A stretch of DNA of 64,000 nt. Origin: Saccharopolyspora spinosa NRRL 18395 (GTDB taxonomy: Bacteria; Actinomycetota; Actinomycetes; Mycobacteriales; Pseudonocardiaceae). Positions 25,870 to 34,575 of this stretch are shown here, piece after piece (within the stretch, counting starts at the first letter, position 1; the number at the start of each line of letters is the position of its first letter). Under the pieces are notes generated by a model. That model searched no databases. It was not told where the DNA came from and worked only from the letters and a program-made list of their open reading frames with translations. The translations under genes were made by a program, and so were the position numbers. The stretch spans positions 1,433,568 to 1,497,567 of the forward strand of contig NZ_GL877879.1 in assembly GCF_000194155.1 (NCBI RefSeq), read 5' to 3'.

Positions 25870-25981
25870 GACGGCTCCAAGTGATCGAGTTTAGTCTCCG
25901 CTGAAAACATAGACCACAGCGAAGGATTCGACCAAGCAGCGATCAACGGCGTGTCGAACATCCAGCGCGAGACGCGCGACG

Positions 25982-26302
25982 TCACCGCGCCCGGGGACCG
26001 GCCATCTTCCGCCGGTGCGCGGGCCCGATCTTCAGCGCCGCGACCGTCTCGCCGTCCCACTCGTGCGGCGACAGCCCATCGACGGCCTCGACGAGGGCCT
26101 CCCCCGCAGCCACGTCGGGCACCAGCACGTCGCCCATCAGGCCGTCCTCGCCGATCAGCACGATCCGGGCACCCGTCCGCCCCAGGTTCTCCACCACCGC
26201 GCGCGCAGACCCGCCGTGCGCGGCGACGAACGCCGTCGCCACGGCGATCGCCTTCGGCGACGGTGCGGTGGTCTCTTCGGTGTGCTTCTCGGCAGCCGTC
26301 AT
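25982..26302 (-). CDS. Hypothetical protein, 106 aa
   Basis: A small soluble-looking protein. After a Thr/Glu-rich N-terminus it has a mixed alpha/beta core (AVATAFVAAHGGSARAVVEN, then ARIVLIGEDGLMGDVLVPD) and a basic C-terminus HRRKMAGPRAR. The ATG at 26302 (MTAAEKH) has AGGA upstream. Codon use fits the genome. I do not recognise the family. It is convergent to nothing and stands between the GbsR gene and qor. Confidence 0.65.
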   Translation of the reverse strand: MTAAEKHTEETTAPSPKAIAVATAFVAAHGGSARAVVENLGRTGARIVLIGEDGLMGDVLVPDVAAGEALVEAVDGLSPHEWDGETVAALKIGPAHRRKMAGPRAR

Positions 26303-26483
26303 GTCCGGAATCCTAAACACGACTCACCACCGGGCGGCAGCTCCGTTGCGCACGACACCCGCGCGATCAACGGGCGGCACCTCGTCCGACGGGCATCATT
26401 TCGGCTGTCGGGTGCTCGCGGGGGAAGATCGGACCGAGGTGCGGAGTTGCACCCGTCGAACGACGACAGGCGGAGGAGAGAGC

Positions 26484-27452
26484 ATGCGCGCGATTCGCGT
26501 GGCGGCGAACGGCGGACCCGAGGTCCTGGAGTACAGCGAAGCCGAGCTGCCCGACCCGGGGCCCGGCCAGCTGCTGGTCGAGGTCGCCGCGGCCGGGGTC
26601 AACTTCATCGATACCTACCAGCGCAGCGGGGTCTACTCGATGACGCTGCCGTTCACGCCCGGCTCGGAGGGCGCGGGCAAGGTCGTCGCGGTCGGCCCCG
26701 ACGTGACCGGCTTCGGCGTCGGCGACCGCATCGCCTGGGCGATGGTCCCGGGCAGCTACGCCGAGCGGGCGCTGGTGCCCGCCGACAAGGCGGTGCGGGT
26801 GCCGGACGGGGTGGACGACCAGACGGCGGCGGCCGCGTTCCTGCAGGGACTGACCGCGCACTACCTGATCACCTCGACCTACCCGGTGCGCACCGGCGAG
26901 ACCGCCCTGGTGCACGCCGCGGCCGGCGGCATGGGCATGCTGCTGACCCAGCTGATCAAGTCGCGCGGCGCGAACGTGATCGGCACGGTTTCCACGCCGG
27001 AGAAGGAGGAGCTGGCCCGGGAGGCTGGCGCCGACGAGATCATCCGCTACACCGAGGCGGACGTGGTCGAGGAGGTCAAGGACCTCACCGACGGGCGCGG
27101 CGTGGACGTGGTCTACGACGGCGTCGGCAAGACCACCTTCGACGCGAGCCTGGCCAGCCTGCGGCCGCGCGGCATGCTCGCGCTGTTCGGCGCGTCCAGC
27201 GGCCCGGTGCCGCCAGTCGACCCGCAGCGGCTGAACGCGGCGGGATCGGTGTTCCTGACCCGCCCGAGCCTCGCGCACCACATCCTGACCCGCGACGAGC
27301 TGGACTCGCGGGCCAACGAGCTGTTCGGCTGGATCGCCAGCGGCACCCTCAAGATCCGCATCGGCGGCACCTACCCGCTGCCGGACGCCCACCGCGCGCA
27401 CGAGGATCTGGAAGGCCGCCGCACCACCGGAAAGCTCCTCCTCCTGCCGTGA
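26484..27452 (+). CDS. qor: NADPH:quinone oxidoreductase (zinc-independent MDR family)
   Basis: A 322-aa medium-chain dehydrogenase/reductase. The catalytic-domain entry (GVNFIDTYQRSGVYSMTLPF) and the NADPH-binding loop HAAAGGMGMLLTQLIKSRGA (about residues 151-170) are clear. No structural zinc Cys cluster is present, which places it with Qor-type quinone reductases. The ATG at 26484 follows GGCGGAGGAGAG, one of the strongest RBSs here. The ctaA-qor-ctaB neighbourhood is conserved in mycobacteria. A palindromic element lies just past the stop. Confidence 0.9.
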   Translation: MRAIRVAANGGPEVLEYSEAELPDPGPGQLLVEVAAAGVNFIDTYQRSGVYSMTLPFTPGSEGAGKVVAVGPDVTGFGVGDRIAWAMVPGSYAERALVPADKAVRVPDGVDDQTAAAAFLQGLTAHYLITSTYPVRTGETALVHAAAGGMGMLLTQLIKSRGANVIGTVSTPEKEELAREAGADEIIRYTEADVVEEVKDLTDGRGVDVVYDGVGKTTFDASLASLRPRGMLALFGASSGPVPPVDPQRLNAAGSVFLTRPSLAHHILTRDELDSRANELFGWIASGTLKIRIGGTYPLPDAHRAHEDLEGRRTTGKLLLLP

Positions 27453-27466
27453 CCACCGCGCACGTT

Positions 27467-27512
27467 CGCAATTTCAATGGAAATCGAAGGTCTGATTTCC
27501 ATTGAAATTGCG
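27467..27512. terminator. Long inverted repeat between convergent qor and ctaB
   Basis: Two 19-bp arms that pair perfectly (starting CGCAATTTCAATGG and ending CCATTGAAATTGCG) flank an 8-nt loop. Each arm contains the TTTCAATnGAAA core of the palindrome family seen elsewhere in the window. Its position between two stops suggests a bidirectional terminator. Confidence 0.75.
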
Positions 27513-27545
27513 GACACCCGCAACCGGACGAGCGCGGAAACGCGA

Positions 27546-28481
27546 TCAGAACGGCCAGCCCAGCACGGGCAGGCTCAGCGCGGAGTCCACCGCGAGGGCC
27601 ACGCACACGATCATCAAGTACGTGTTGGACATGTGGAACAGCTTCATCGGCTTGGTCTTCTCGCCGCGCTTGGTAGCGGCATGCAGCCGGTGCGCGAGGA
27701 ACAGGAACCACGCCCCGGAGAGGACCGCGAACGCCGCGTAGAGCCACCCGGTCGCCGGGACCAGCAGCAGCGTCCACGCCACCATCAGCCAGGTGAACAC
27801 CACGATCTGCCGCGACACGTACGTCGGCTGCGCCACCACCGGCAGCATCGGGACGCCGGCGCGCTCGTAGTCGTCCTTGTACTTCATCGCCAGCGACCAG
27901 GTGTGCGGCGGCGTCCAGAAGAAGATCACGCCGAACATCACCAGCGCCGGCCAGTCCACCCGGCCGGTCACCCCGGCCCAGCCGATCACCACCGGCATGC
28001 AGCCCGCGGCGCCACCCCAGACGATGTTCTGCGCGGTGCGCCGCTTGAGCACCAGTGTGTAGACGAAGACGTAGAACAGGATCGTGCCGACGGCCAGCGA
28101 AGCGGCCAGCAGGTTCGTCGTCGCCCACAGCCAGCCGAAGGACCCGGCGCCGAGCACGATGCCGAAGACCAGGGCGTGCCGGGTGGACACCGTGTGCCGC
28201 ACCAGCGGGCGGGCCCGGGTGCGTTTCATCACCTGGTCGATGTCGGCGTCCGCGACACAGTTCAGCGCGTTCGCGCTGCCCGCCGCCGCGGTGCCGCCGA
28301 TCAGCGTGGCGAGCACCAGCCACGGCGACGGTATGCCCCGCGCGGCCAGCAGCATCGCCGGGATGGTGGTCACCAACAGCAGCTCGATGACTCGCGGTTT
28401 GATCAGCCCCGCATAGGCTTTCAGCAGCTCAGCGGGCCGCCGAGCGTGCCGTGTCCGGGGGGCGTCGACGACGGTGGTCAC
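27546..28481 (-). CDS. ctaB: Protoheme IX farnesyltransferase (heme O synthase) CtaB
   Basis: A 311-aa UbiA-type prenyltransferase with about nine membrane helices that attaches a farnesyl group to heme B. The two Asp-rich motifs are NCVADADIDQVMKRT (about residues 74-88) and the second at KYKDDYERAGVPMLP. FFWTPPHTWSLAMKY is the family signature. The start is GTG at 28481; no better in-frame start is visible. It supplies CtaA with heme O. It is divergent from tkt across a 481-bp region. Confidence 0.94.
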   Translation of the reverse strand: MTTVVDAPRTRHARRPAELLKAYAGLIKPRVIELLLVTTIPAMLLAARGIPSPWLVLATLIGGTAAAGSANALNCVADADIDQVMKRTRARPLVRHTVSTRHALVFGIVLGAGSFGWLWATTNLLAASLAVGTILFYVFVYTLVLKRRTAQNIVWGGAAGCMPVVIGWAGVTGRVDWPALVMFGVIFFWTPPHTWSLAMKYKDDYERAGVPMLPVVAQPTYVSRQIVVFTWLMVAWTLLLVPATGWLYAAFAVLSGAWFLFLAHRLHAATKRGEKTKPMKLFHMSNTYLMIVCVALAVDSALSLPVLGWPF

Positions 28482-28962
28482 GACGCTGCGCTCACCGACG
28501 GCATGGCACTCCTAAGGCGTTTCGGACGACCTGGCACAACCCGGACCGAGCCGAATTGGACCGACCATGAATAGTAGGCGCGCTACTGAACGCGGCCTCG
28601 CGCGGGTCATCGCCGGGGCCTCGCGCCGGGCCCGGTGGCCCTGGTCACGCCCCGTTCCCGCTATCCTGATCGGGTTCCCGCCGGACCGGGAACGGTTGCC
28701 TTTCAGCGCGAAATCGCAGGGCACGGGCAGGCAGCAGCCGAGTCTCCGGCGTCACCCGGACGGCGTAACCGTGGTCTCCCAGGCGCAGTGCGGGCGCCGC
28801 CGCTGCCCGCTCCCGGTGGGCGGGGAAACACCAATGCAGACGGGTCGGCACGTGGCTGATCGGACACGACTAGGCTGCCCGTCGGACGAGGGATAACCGC
28901 GGTTCGAATCGGTCCAGCAGCGACCGCATTGACCGCGCCGAGGGAAAACTGGAGCTGCGTCC
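28482..28962. other. 481-bp divergent intergenic region ctaB/tkt
   Basis: No convincing gene. It contains a near-dyad AGTAGGCGCGCTACT at 28573-28587 on the ctaB side. Hairpin-forming stretches follow (GTTCCCG-ccggac-CGGGAAC near 28670; GCGGGC-n9-GCCCGC near 28790). A possible TAGGCT -10 box lies near 28871 on the tkt side. The structured GC-rich stretch could be a long tkt 5' leader. I compared it with the ydaO-type and cobalamin riboswitches and saw no match. Confidence 0.5.
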
Positions 28963-31059
28963 GTGTCCGTCACCGACGACCTTGCCCGCTTGACCACCAA
29001 GCACCTGCCCGAAGGCTGGACCGAACTGGACCAGCGCGCGGTGGACACCGCCCGCGTGCTGGCCGCCGACGCAGTGGAGAACTGCGGTAGCGGTCACCCA
29101 GGCACCGCGATGAGCCTGGCGCCCGCCGCCTACGCGCTGTTCCAGCGCGTCATGCGGCACGACCCCAGCGACCCGGACTGGATCGGCCGCGACCGGTTCG
29201 TGCTGTCGGCCGGGCACTCGAGCCTGACGCTGTACGTGCAGCTGTTCCTGGCCGGCTACGGCCTGGAGATCGACGATCTGAAGTCGCTGCGCAAGTGGGG
29301 CTCGAAGACGCCGGGCCACCCCGAGTACGGGCACACCGACGGCGTCGAGACCACCACCGGCCCGCTGGGCCAGGGCCTGGCCACCGCGGTCGGGATGGCG
29401 ATGGCCGCCCGCCGCGAGCGCGGCCTGTACGACCCGGCGGCCGCCGCGGGTGAAAGCCCGTTCGACCACCACATCTACGTGATCGCCTCCGATGGCGACA
29501 TCGAGGAGGGCATCACCTCCGAGGCGTCGTCGCTGGCCGGGACCCAGCAGCTGGGCAACCTCACGGTGATCTACGACGCGAACGAGATCTCCATCGAGGA
29601 CGACACCCGCATCGCGCTGTCCGAGGACACCGCCAAGCGGTACGAGTCCTACGGCTGGCAGGTCCTCGTGGTGCACGGCGGCGAGGACGTCAAGGGCCTG
29701 CTGGAGGCCATCGAGTCGGCCAAGGCCGAGACCTCCCGCCCGACCCTGATCGTGCTGCGCACGGTGATCGGCTACCCGGCCCCGACCAAGATGAACACCG
29801 GCAAGGCGCACGGCGCCGCGCTGGGTGCCGACGAGGTCGCCGGGGTCAAGCAAGCGCTGGGCTTCGACCCGGAGCAGTCCTTCCAGGTGGACGCCGACGT
29901 GCTGGCCCACGCCCGCGAGGCCGGCGCCCGGGGCAAGGCCGCGCGCGCCGAGTGGCAGGTCGCCTTCGACGAGTGGGCGGCGGCCAACCCGGAGCGCAAG
30001 GCGCTGCTGGACCGGCTGACCACCCGCGAGCTGCCCGCCGGCTGGCAGGAGAAGCTGCCGACCTGGGAGGCCGACGGCAAGGGCGTCGCCACCCGCAAGG
30101 CCTCCGGTGAGGTCCTCAACGCGCTGGCCGACGTGCTGCCCGAACTGTGGGGCGGCTCGGCCGACCTGGCGGAGAGCAACAACACCACGATGAAGGGCGC
30201 CGACTCGTTCGGCCCGGAGTCGATCTCCACCAGCACCTGGAACGCCAACCCGTACGGCCGGACGCTGCACTTCGGCATCCGCGAGCACGCGATGGGCGCG
30301 ATCCTCAACGGCATCGCGCTGCACGGCGGCACCCGCCCCTACGGCGGCACCTTCCTCGTGTTCAGCGACTACATGCGCCCGGCCGTCCGGCTGGCCGCGC
30401 TGATGAAGACCCCGGTCATCTTCGTGTGGACGCACGACTCGATCGGCCTGGGCGAGGACGGCCCGACGCACCAGCCGATCGAGCACGTCGCCTCGCTGCG
30501 CGCGATCCCCGGCTTCTCGCTGGTCCGCCCGGCGGACGCCAACGAGACCGTGGCCTCGTGGAAGGCGATCCTGGAGGACCCGAGCGGCCCCGCCGGCCTG
30601 GCGCTGACCCGCCAGGGCGTGCCGACGCTGGAGGGCGTGGACGCCGACGGCGTCGCCAAGGGCGGCTACGTGCTGACCGAGGCCGGCAACGGCAAGCCCG
30701 AGCTCGTGCTGATCGGCACCGGTTCCGAGGTCCAGTTGGCCGTCGAGGCCAGGAAGATCCTGGAGGCCGACGGCGTTGCCACCCGCGTGGTGTCGATGCC
30801 TTGCGTCGAGTGGTTCGACGCGCAGGACGAGGCCTATCGCGAGTCGGTGCTGCCGGGTGCGGTCAAGGCCCGCGTCTCGGTGGAGGCCGGCATCGCCATG
30901 CCCTGGTACCGGTTCGTCAAGGACGCCGGTGAGTCGGTGTCCATCGAGCACTTCGGCGCCTCGGCCGACTACAAGACCCTTTACAACGAGTTCGGCATCA
31001 CCGCCGACGCCGTTGTCGCGGCGGCCCGGCGCAGCCTGAGCAACGCCCAGCAGGCGTGA
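28963..31059 (+). CDS. tkt: Transketolase
   Basis: A 698-aa TPP enzyme of the non-oxidative pentose phosphate pathway, moving two-carbon units between sugar phosphates. The substrate His region is ENCGSGHPGTAMSLAPAAY (about residues 43-61). The TPP/Mg motif is SDGDIEEGITSEASSLAG running to IYDANEISIEDD. The acidic residue of the pyrimidine domain is in HFGIREHAMGAILNG. GTG at 28963 follows GGAG by 8 nt. Its stop lies 14 bp before the tal start, so the pair is an operon. Confidence 0.96.
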   Translation: MSVTDDLARLTTKHLPEGWTELDQRAVDTARVLAADAVENCGSGHPGTAMSLAPAAYALFQRVMRHDPSDPDWIGRDRFVLSAGHSSLTLYVQLFLAGYGLEIDDLKSLRKWGSKTPGHPEYGHTDGVETTTGPLGQGLATAVGMAMAARRERGLYDPAAAAGESPFDHHIYVIASDGDIEEGITSEASSLAGTQQLGNLTVIYDANEISIEDDTRIALSEDTAKRYESYGWQVLVVHGGEDVKGLLEAIESAKAETSRPTLIVLRTVIGYPAPTKMNTGKAHGAALGADEVAGVKQALGFDPEQSFQVDADVLAHAREAGARGKAARAEWQVAFDEWAAANPERKALLDRLTTRELPAGWQEKLPTWEADGKGVATRKASGEVLNALADVLPELWGGSADLAESNNTTMKGADSFGPESISTSTWNANPYGRTLHFGIREHAMGAILNGIALHGGTRPYGGTFLVFSDYMRPAVRLAALMKTPVIFVWTHDSIGLGEDGPTHQPIEHVASLRAIPGFSLVRPADANETVASWKAILEDPSGPAGLALTRQGVPTLEGVDADGVAKGGYVLTEAGNGKPELVLIGTGSEVQLAVEARKILEADGVATRVVSMPCVEWFDAQDEAYRESVLPGAVKARVSVEAGIAMPWYRFVKDAGESVSIEHFGASADYKTLYNEFGITADAVVAAARRSLSNAQQA

Positions 31060-31073
31060 GCGGAGGAATTTCC

Positions 31074-32180
31074 TTGACCACCAACCCGAACCTCAAGGCG
31101 CTCAGCGAGGCCGGGGTTTCGATCTGGCTGGACGACCTGTCCCGGCAGCGGATCTCCTCGGGCAACCTCGCCAAGCTGATCACCGACCAGGCGGTCGTCG
31201 GCGTCACGAGCAACCCGACGATCTTCGCCAACGCGCTGTCCAACGCCGCCGACTACACCGAGAAGGTGCGCGAGCTGGCGGCCCGCGGCGCGAGCGTCGA
31301 CGACACGGTGCGCGAGCTGACCACCGCGGACGTCCGGGACGCGGCGGACATCTTCCGCAACGCCTACGAGTCCACCGGCGGCGTCGACGGCCGGGTCTCG
31401 CTGGAGGTCGACCCGCGGCTGGCGCACGACACCGAGCGCACCGTGGCCGAGGCCGTGGACCTGTGGAAGGCCGTGGACCGGCCGAACCTGATGGTCAAGA
31501 TCCCGGCCACCGTGGAGGGCCTGCCCGCGATCACGCGCGTGCTCGCGGAGGGCATAAGCGTCAACGTCACGCTGATCTTCTCGGTGCAGCGCTACCGCGA
31601 CGTGATGGAAGCCTTCCTGGCCGGCTTGGAGCAGGCCAAGGCAGGCGGTCACGACATCGCCCAGATCTCCTCGGTCGCGTCGTTCTTCGTGTCCCGGGTG
31701 GACACCGAAATCGACAAGCGGCTGGAGAAGTTCGCCGGTGGTGAGGAGCTGCGCGGCAAGGCCGCGATCGCCAACGCGCGGCTGGCCTACGCGGCCTACG
31801 AGGAGGCCTTCGGCACCGAGCGCTGGAAGGCGCTAGAGGCCGCCGGGGCGAAGGCACAGCGTCCGCTGTGGGCGTCCACCGGAGTGAAGGACCCGGCCTA
31901 CTCCGACACGCGCTACGTGGACGAGCTGGTCGCGCCGAACACGGTGAACACCATGCCGGAGGCGACCCTGAAGGCCACCGCCGACCACGCCGACGTGCGC
32001 GGCGACACGGTCACCGGCACGGCCGCCGCCTCCAAGCAGGTTTTCGACGACCTCGCCAAGATCGGCATCGACCTCGACGACGTGTTCGCGGTGCTGGAGA
32101 GCGAGGGCGTCGAGAAGTTCGAGAAGTCCTGGACCGAACTGCTGGAGACCGTGGGCCAACAGCTGGACCAGGCGAAGTAA
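31074..32180 (+). CDS. tal: Transaldolase
   Basis: A 368-aa class I aldolase that transfers dihydroxyacetone units between sugar phosphates. The Schiff-base lysine is in NLMVKIPATVEGLPAI (about residue 137). SNPTIFANAL and NVTLIFSVQRY are family segments. I choose TTG at 31074, since GCGGAGGA sits 5-6 nt upstream and the product begins MTTNPNLKALSEAG; an in-frame GTG at 31056 overlaps the tkt stop. In many actinobacteria zwf, opcA and pgl follow directly; here they do not. Confidence 0.95.
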   Translation: MTTNPNLKALSEAGVSIWLDDLSRQRISSGNLAKLITDQAVVGVTSNPTIFANALSNAADYTEKVRELAARGASVDDTVRELTTADVRDAADIFRNAYESTGGVDGRVSLEVDPRLAHDTERTVAEAVDLWKAVDRPNLMVKIPATVEGLPAITRVLAEGISVNVTLIFSVQRYRDVMEAFLAGLEQAKAGGHDIAQISSVASFFVSRVDTEIDKRLEKFAGGEELRGKAAIANARLAYAAYEEAFGTERWKALEAAGAKAQRPLWASTGVKDPAYSDTRYVDELVAPNTVNTMPEATLKATADHADVRGDTVTGTAAASKQVFDDLAKIGIDLDDVFAVLESEGVEKFEKSWTELLETVGQQLDQAK

Positions 32181-32205
32181 ACAACCGCCGAAGTTTCCGG
32201 GAAAT

Positions 32206-32238
32206 CCGGGCCGGTGCGCACCTGCCGCACCGGCCCGG
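32206..32238 (+). terminator. Hairpin after tal
   Basis: CCGGGCCGGTGCG-n7-CGCACCGGCCCGG is a perfect 13-bp stem 25 bp past the transaldolase stop. There is no T-run; strong GC hairpins of this kind commonly end actinobacterial operons. Confidence 0.65.
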
Positions 32239-33059
32239 ATCGGCGACACTGTGGTCGAAATTCAATTCCTATCGAGCGAGCGCTGACGGAACTAAGTGAC
32301 TCCGCCCTACCGCTATGAAGCGGATGTGGCTTCACTCTCAACCCGACGGTTGAGATCCGGACAAGCCCTGCCCGCCTCCCAATGGAAGAAACCGAATCTA
32401 CCGGATCTTGAGAGGAGGAGTAGCGCGGGGACGAATAAGCCATCCCCCGTCGGCGAACGCCGATGGTCCCCTCGCTACATATCACTGATGGCATCCGAAA
32501 CTTCTGTCGACATTTCCGATGTGGCGCTAGCGGCCGAGGCCCGACCGCTGGTCGAGCGCCAACAACATCGCCCACACCATCCAGAGCGGAGCGACCCGCG
32601 CCCTGTGCGGTGTTCCCCTCACCAGCTTGTTCCCACAAAACCCGCAGCGTCCCGCGCCAACGCCGTGCTCGTCCTGCCCAGCGAAACTCGCGCGACTGCG
32701 AAGAAAGGCGGACGCCCGATGACCGCCATCGCGATGGCCGGACTTCCGGTTCGCACCTCCCACGTAGCCGTGCTCCACGAACTGCGTCCTCCCCGGTTGA
32801 CTGGTTCCCCAAGAACACCGGCAAAGGGTCACGCATGAACGTCACCCAACCCACGACGGCATGTTCCGCTGCGGCTGCCCTTCGCCTTCGGCGCTTACTG
32901 ACGTGCCGCGAAGCCGTCGGTTCCGGCGGGGTTCGGACCGCGTCCGGCCAGGACCACCAGATCAGGTGACGTGGTAATGCCTCGCCGCTGCAGCGCGGGA
33001 AGGGCGTTGGTCGTACCCTTTGGCGCGCAGTTGTCGATCAACGGCGAAGGCGAGCTGGG
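32239..33059. other. 821-bp region of decayed or tiny ORFs
   Basis: No intact gene with normal codon use covers this stretch. It holds a frameshifted small Cys-rich ORF (separate entry). Two tiny ATGA-coupled frames follow: 32719-32838 (begins MTAIAMAGLPVRTSHVAVLH) and 32835-32969. In the first, G/C-rich third positions switch to another frame (reading VDWFPKNTGKGSR) near 32790, as expected of a pseudogene. The segment 32240-32460 is more AT-rich and may hold old promoters. Confidence 0.5.
32488..32722 (+). pseudogene. Frameshifted small Cys/His-rich protein
   Basis: The frame ending at 32722 reads RWSSANNIAHTIQSGATRAL, then CGVPL and CSSCPAKLARL. This H...CG...CxxC layout looks like a small zinc-binding protein. 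It has no start codon after the TAG at 32528. A second frame beginning ATG at 32488 (MASETSVDISDVALAAEARP) could supply the N-terminus through a one-base shift near 32545. A sequencing error is possible. The pattern recalls the 65-aa protein at 49049. Confidence 0.45.
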
Positions 33060-34274
33060 ATGACCCGCACTCAGGGATTGCGTCGCCTCCGGGCGGACGT
33101 GTTGGGCTTGGCGCTGGGATTGGTGGCGATCCTCCTCGGGGTCCTCGGCACCACCGGGGCCGCGGCGAAGGCGCCGAGCACCGCGATGCGCGGGATGTGG
33201 ATCGCCAGCGTCGCGAACATCGACTGGCCGAGCAAGCCGGGGCTTTCCGCCGCCCAGCAGCAGGACGAGTACCGCAAGCGGCTCGACCAGGCCGTCGCGA
33301 ACAAGCTCAACGCCGTGTTCGTCCAGGTGCGACCGACGGCCGACGCGTTCTGGCCGTCGCCGCTCGAGCCGTGGTCGCACTGGTTGACCGGCCGGCAGGG
33401 CCAGAACCCGGGTTACGACCCGCTGCGGTTCATGATCGACGAGACGCACCAGCGGGGCCTGCAGTTCCACGCCTGGTTCAACCCGTACCGGATCAGCATG
33501 ACGGACGATCCGCAGGCCCTCGTCCCGGAACACCCGGCGCGCAAGCACCCGGAGTGGACGTTCGCCTACGGCGGCAAGCTGTACTACGACCCCGGTGTGC
33601 CGCAGGCCCGGGCGTTCGTGACCGACGCGATCATGAACGCGGTCGAGAACTACGACGTCGACGGCGTGCACCTCGACGACTACTTCTACCCGTACCCGGT
33701 CAAGGGCCAGCAGATCCCGGACGAGAAGACCTTCGCCGAGCACGGCAAGGACTTCGCCGACATCGCGGACTGGCGGCGGCACAACGTCGACCAGTTGGTG
33801 TCCGGCCTGGACGCCCGGGTGCACCAGGCGAAGCCGGGCACGGCGTTCGGCGTCAGCCCGTTCGGGATCTGGCGCAACGCAGCCAGCGAGCCGGCCGGCT
33901 CGGACACCAAGGGCCTGGAGTCGTACTCGGCGATCTACGCCGACACCCGCAAGTGGGTGCGGGAGGGCTGGGTCGACTACATCGCCCCGCAGGTCTACTG
34001 GCAGATCGGCCACCCGGCCGCCGACTACGCCGCCCTGATCCCGTGGTGGTCCAAGACCGTCTCGGGCACCGGCGTGGACCTCTACATCGGCCAGGCGGCG
34101 TACCGGGTCGGCAGCGAGGGGTGGACCGATCCCGGGGAGCTTTCCGCTCACCTGAGCCTCAACAGCAAGCACCGCGGCGTCAAGGGCGACATCTACTTCA
34201 GCGCCAGGTCTCTGGCCACCAACGCCGCCGAAGGCATGGCCCGGGTGGTTCGCGAGCACTACGCGGATCAGTAG
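33060..34274 (+). CDS. Secreted glycoside hydrolase family 10-like (GHL10/YngK) protein
   Basis: A 404-aa exported enzyme. A signal peptide (basic LRRLRADV, hydrophobic LGLALGLVAILLGVLG, then AAAKA) precedes a TIM-barrel domain that starts MRGMWIASVANIDWPSKPG. Acidic residues in DVDGVHLDDYFYPYPV (about residue 205) and conserved WVDYIAPQVYWQIG mark the DUF187/GHL10 family. Members are thought to act on cell-wall or exopolysaccharide glycans; the exact substrate is unknown. It ends at a strong bidirectional terminator. Confidence 0.87.
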   Translation: MTRTQGLRRLRADVLGLALGLVAILLGVLGTTGAAAKAPSTAMRGMWIASVANIDWPSKPGLSAAQQQDEYRKRLDQAVANKLNAVFVQVRPTADAFWPSPLEPWSHWLTGRQGQNPGYDPLRFMIDETHQRGLQFHAWFNPYRISMTDDPQALVPEHPARKHPEWTFAYGGKLYYDPGVPQARAFVTDAIMNAVENYDVDGVHLDDYFYPYPVKGQQIPDEKTFAEHGKDFADIADWRRHNVDQLVSGLDARVHQAKPGTAFGVSPFGIWRNAASEPAGSDTKGLESYSAIYADTRKWVREGWVDYIAPQVYWQIGHPAADYAALIPWWSKTVSGTGVDLYIGQAAYRVGSEGWTDPGELSAHLSLNSKHRGVKGDIYFSARSLATNAAEGMARVVREHYADQ

Positions 34275-34276
34275 CG

Positions 34277-34305
34277 GTCCACACCGGCGCGAGTCCGGTG
34301 TGGAC
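34277..34305. terminator. Bidirectional hairpin between convergent genes
   Basis: GTCCACACCGG-cgcgagt-CCGGTGTGGAC is a perfect 11-bp stem placed 3 bp after the hydrolase stop and 7 bp before the stop of the small secreted protein on the other strand. Confidence 0.75.
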
Positions 34306-34311
34306 GGTCGG

Positions 34312-34536
34312 TCAGTTGTCGTTGTCGGATCCGGCGCTGCCATCGCCGGAGTTGAAGTTGAGCGTCCGGTCGACCTCGATCAGGCTGTCGCCGTTGTTGC
34401 TGAACTGGACGAGCGCGACGCCCCTCGTGTCACTGTGCCCGTCGCTACTGGGCCCGGCGTGCGCCGTCCCGGCAGCGGTGGCCAGCAGGACCCCGGACAT
34501 CGTCGCGAGACCCGCCGAACGGCCGAAAACCCGCAT
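34312..34536 (-). CDS. Small secreted protein, 74 aa
   Basis: The start ATG at 34536 has a strong AAAGGAG upstream. A signal peptide is clear (RVFGRSAGLATMSGVLLATA, cleavage after AHA). The mature part is about 47 residues, acidic and Asn/Ser/Gly-rich, ending SGDGSAGSDNDN, with VALVQFSNNGDSLIEVDRT as its only hydrophobic core. I do not recognise a family. It could be a structural or surface peptide. It lies between the hydrolase and the symporter-like gene. Confidence 0.75.
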   Translation of the reverse strand: MRVFGRSAGLATMSGVLLATAAGTAHAGPSSDGHSDTRGVALVQFSNNGDSLIEVDRTLNFNSGDGSAGSDNDN

Positions 34537-34575
34537 TGTAGAACTCCTTTCCGATTGATGAACTCGGTCGAGGCG

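Noticed and set aside
28650..28900. Possible ydaO-type (cyclic-di-AMP) or cobalamin riboswitch before tkt
   Set aside because: The conserved GGGGTGAATC...TAGGG and CCGCAACTG boxes of these classes are not present.
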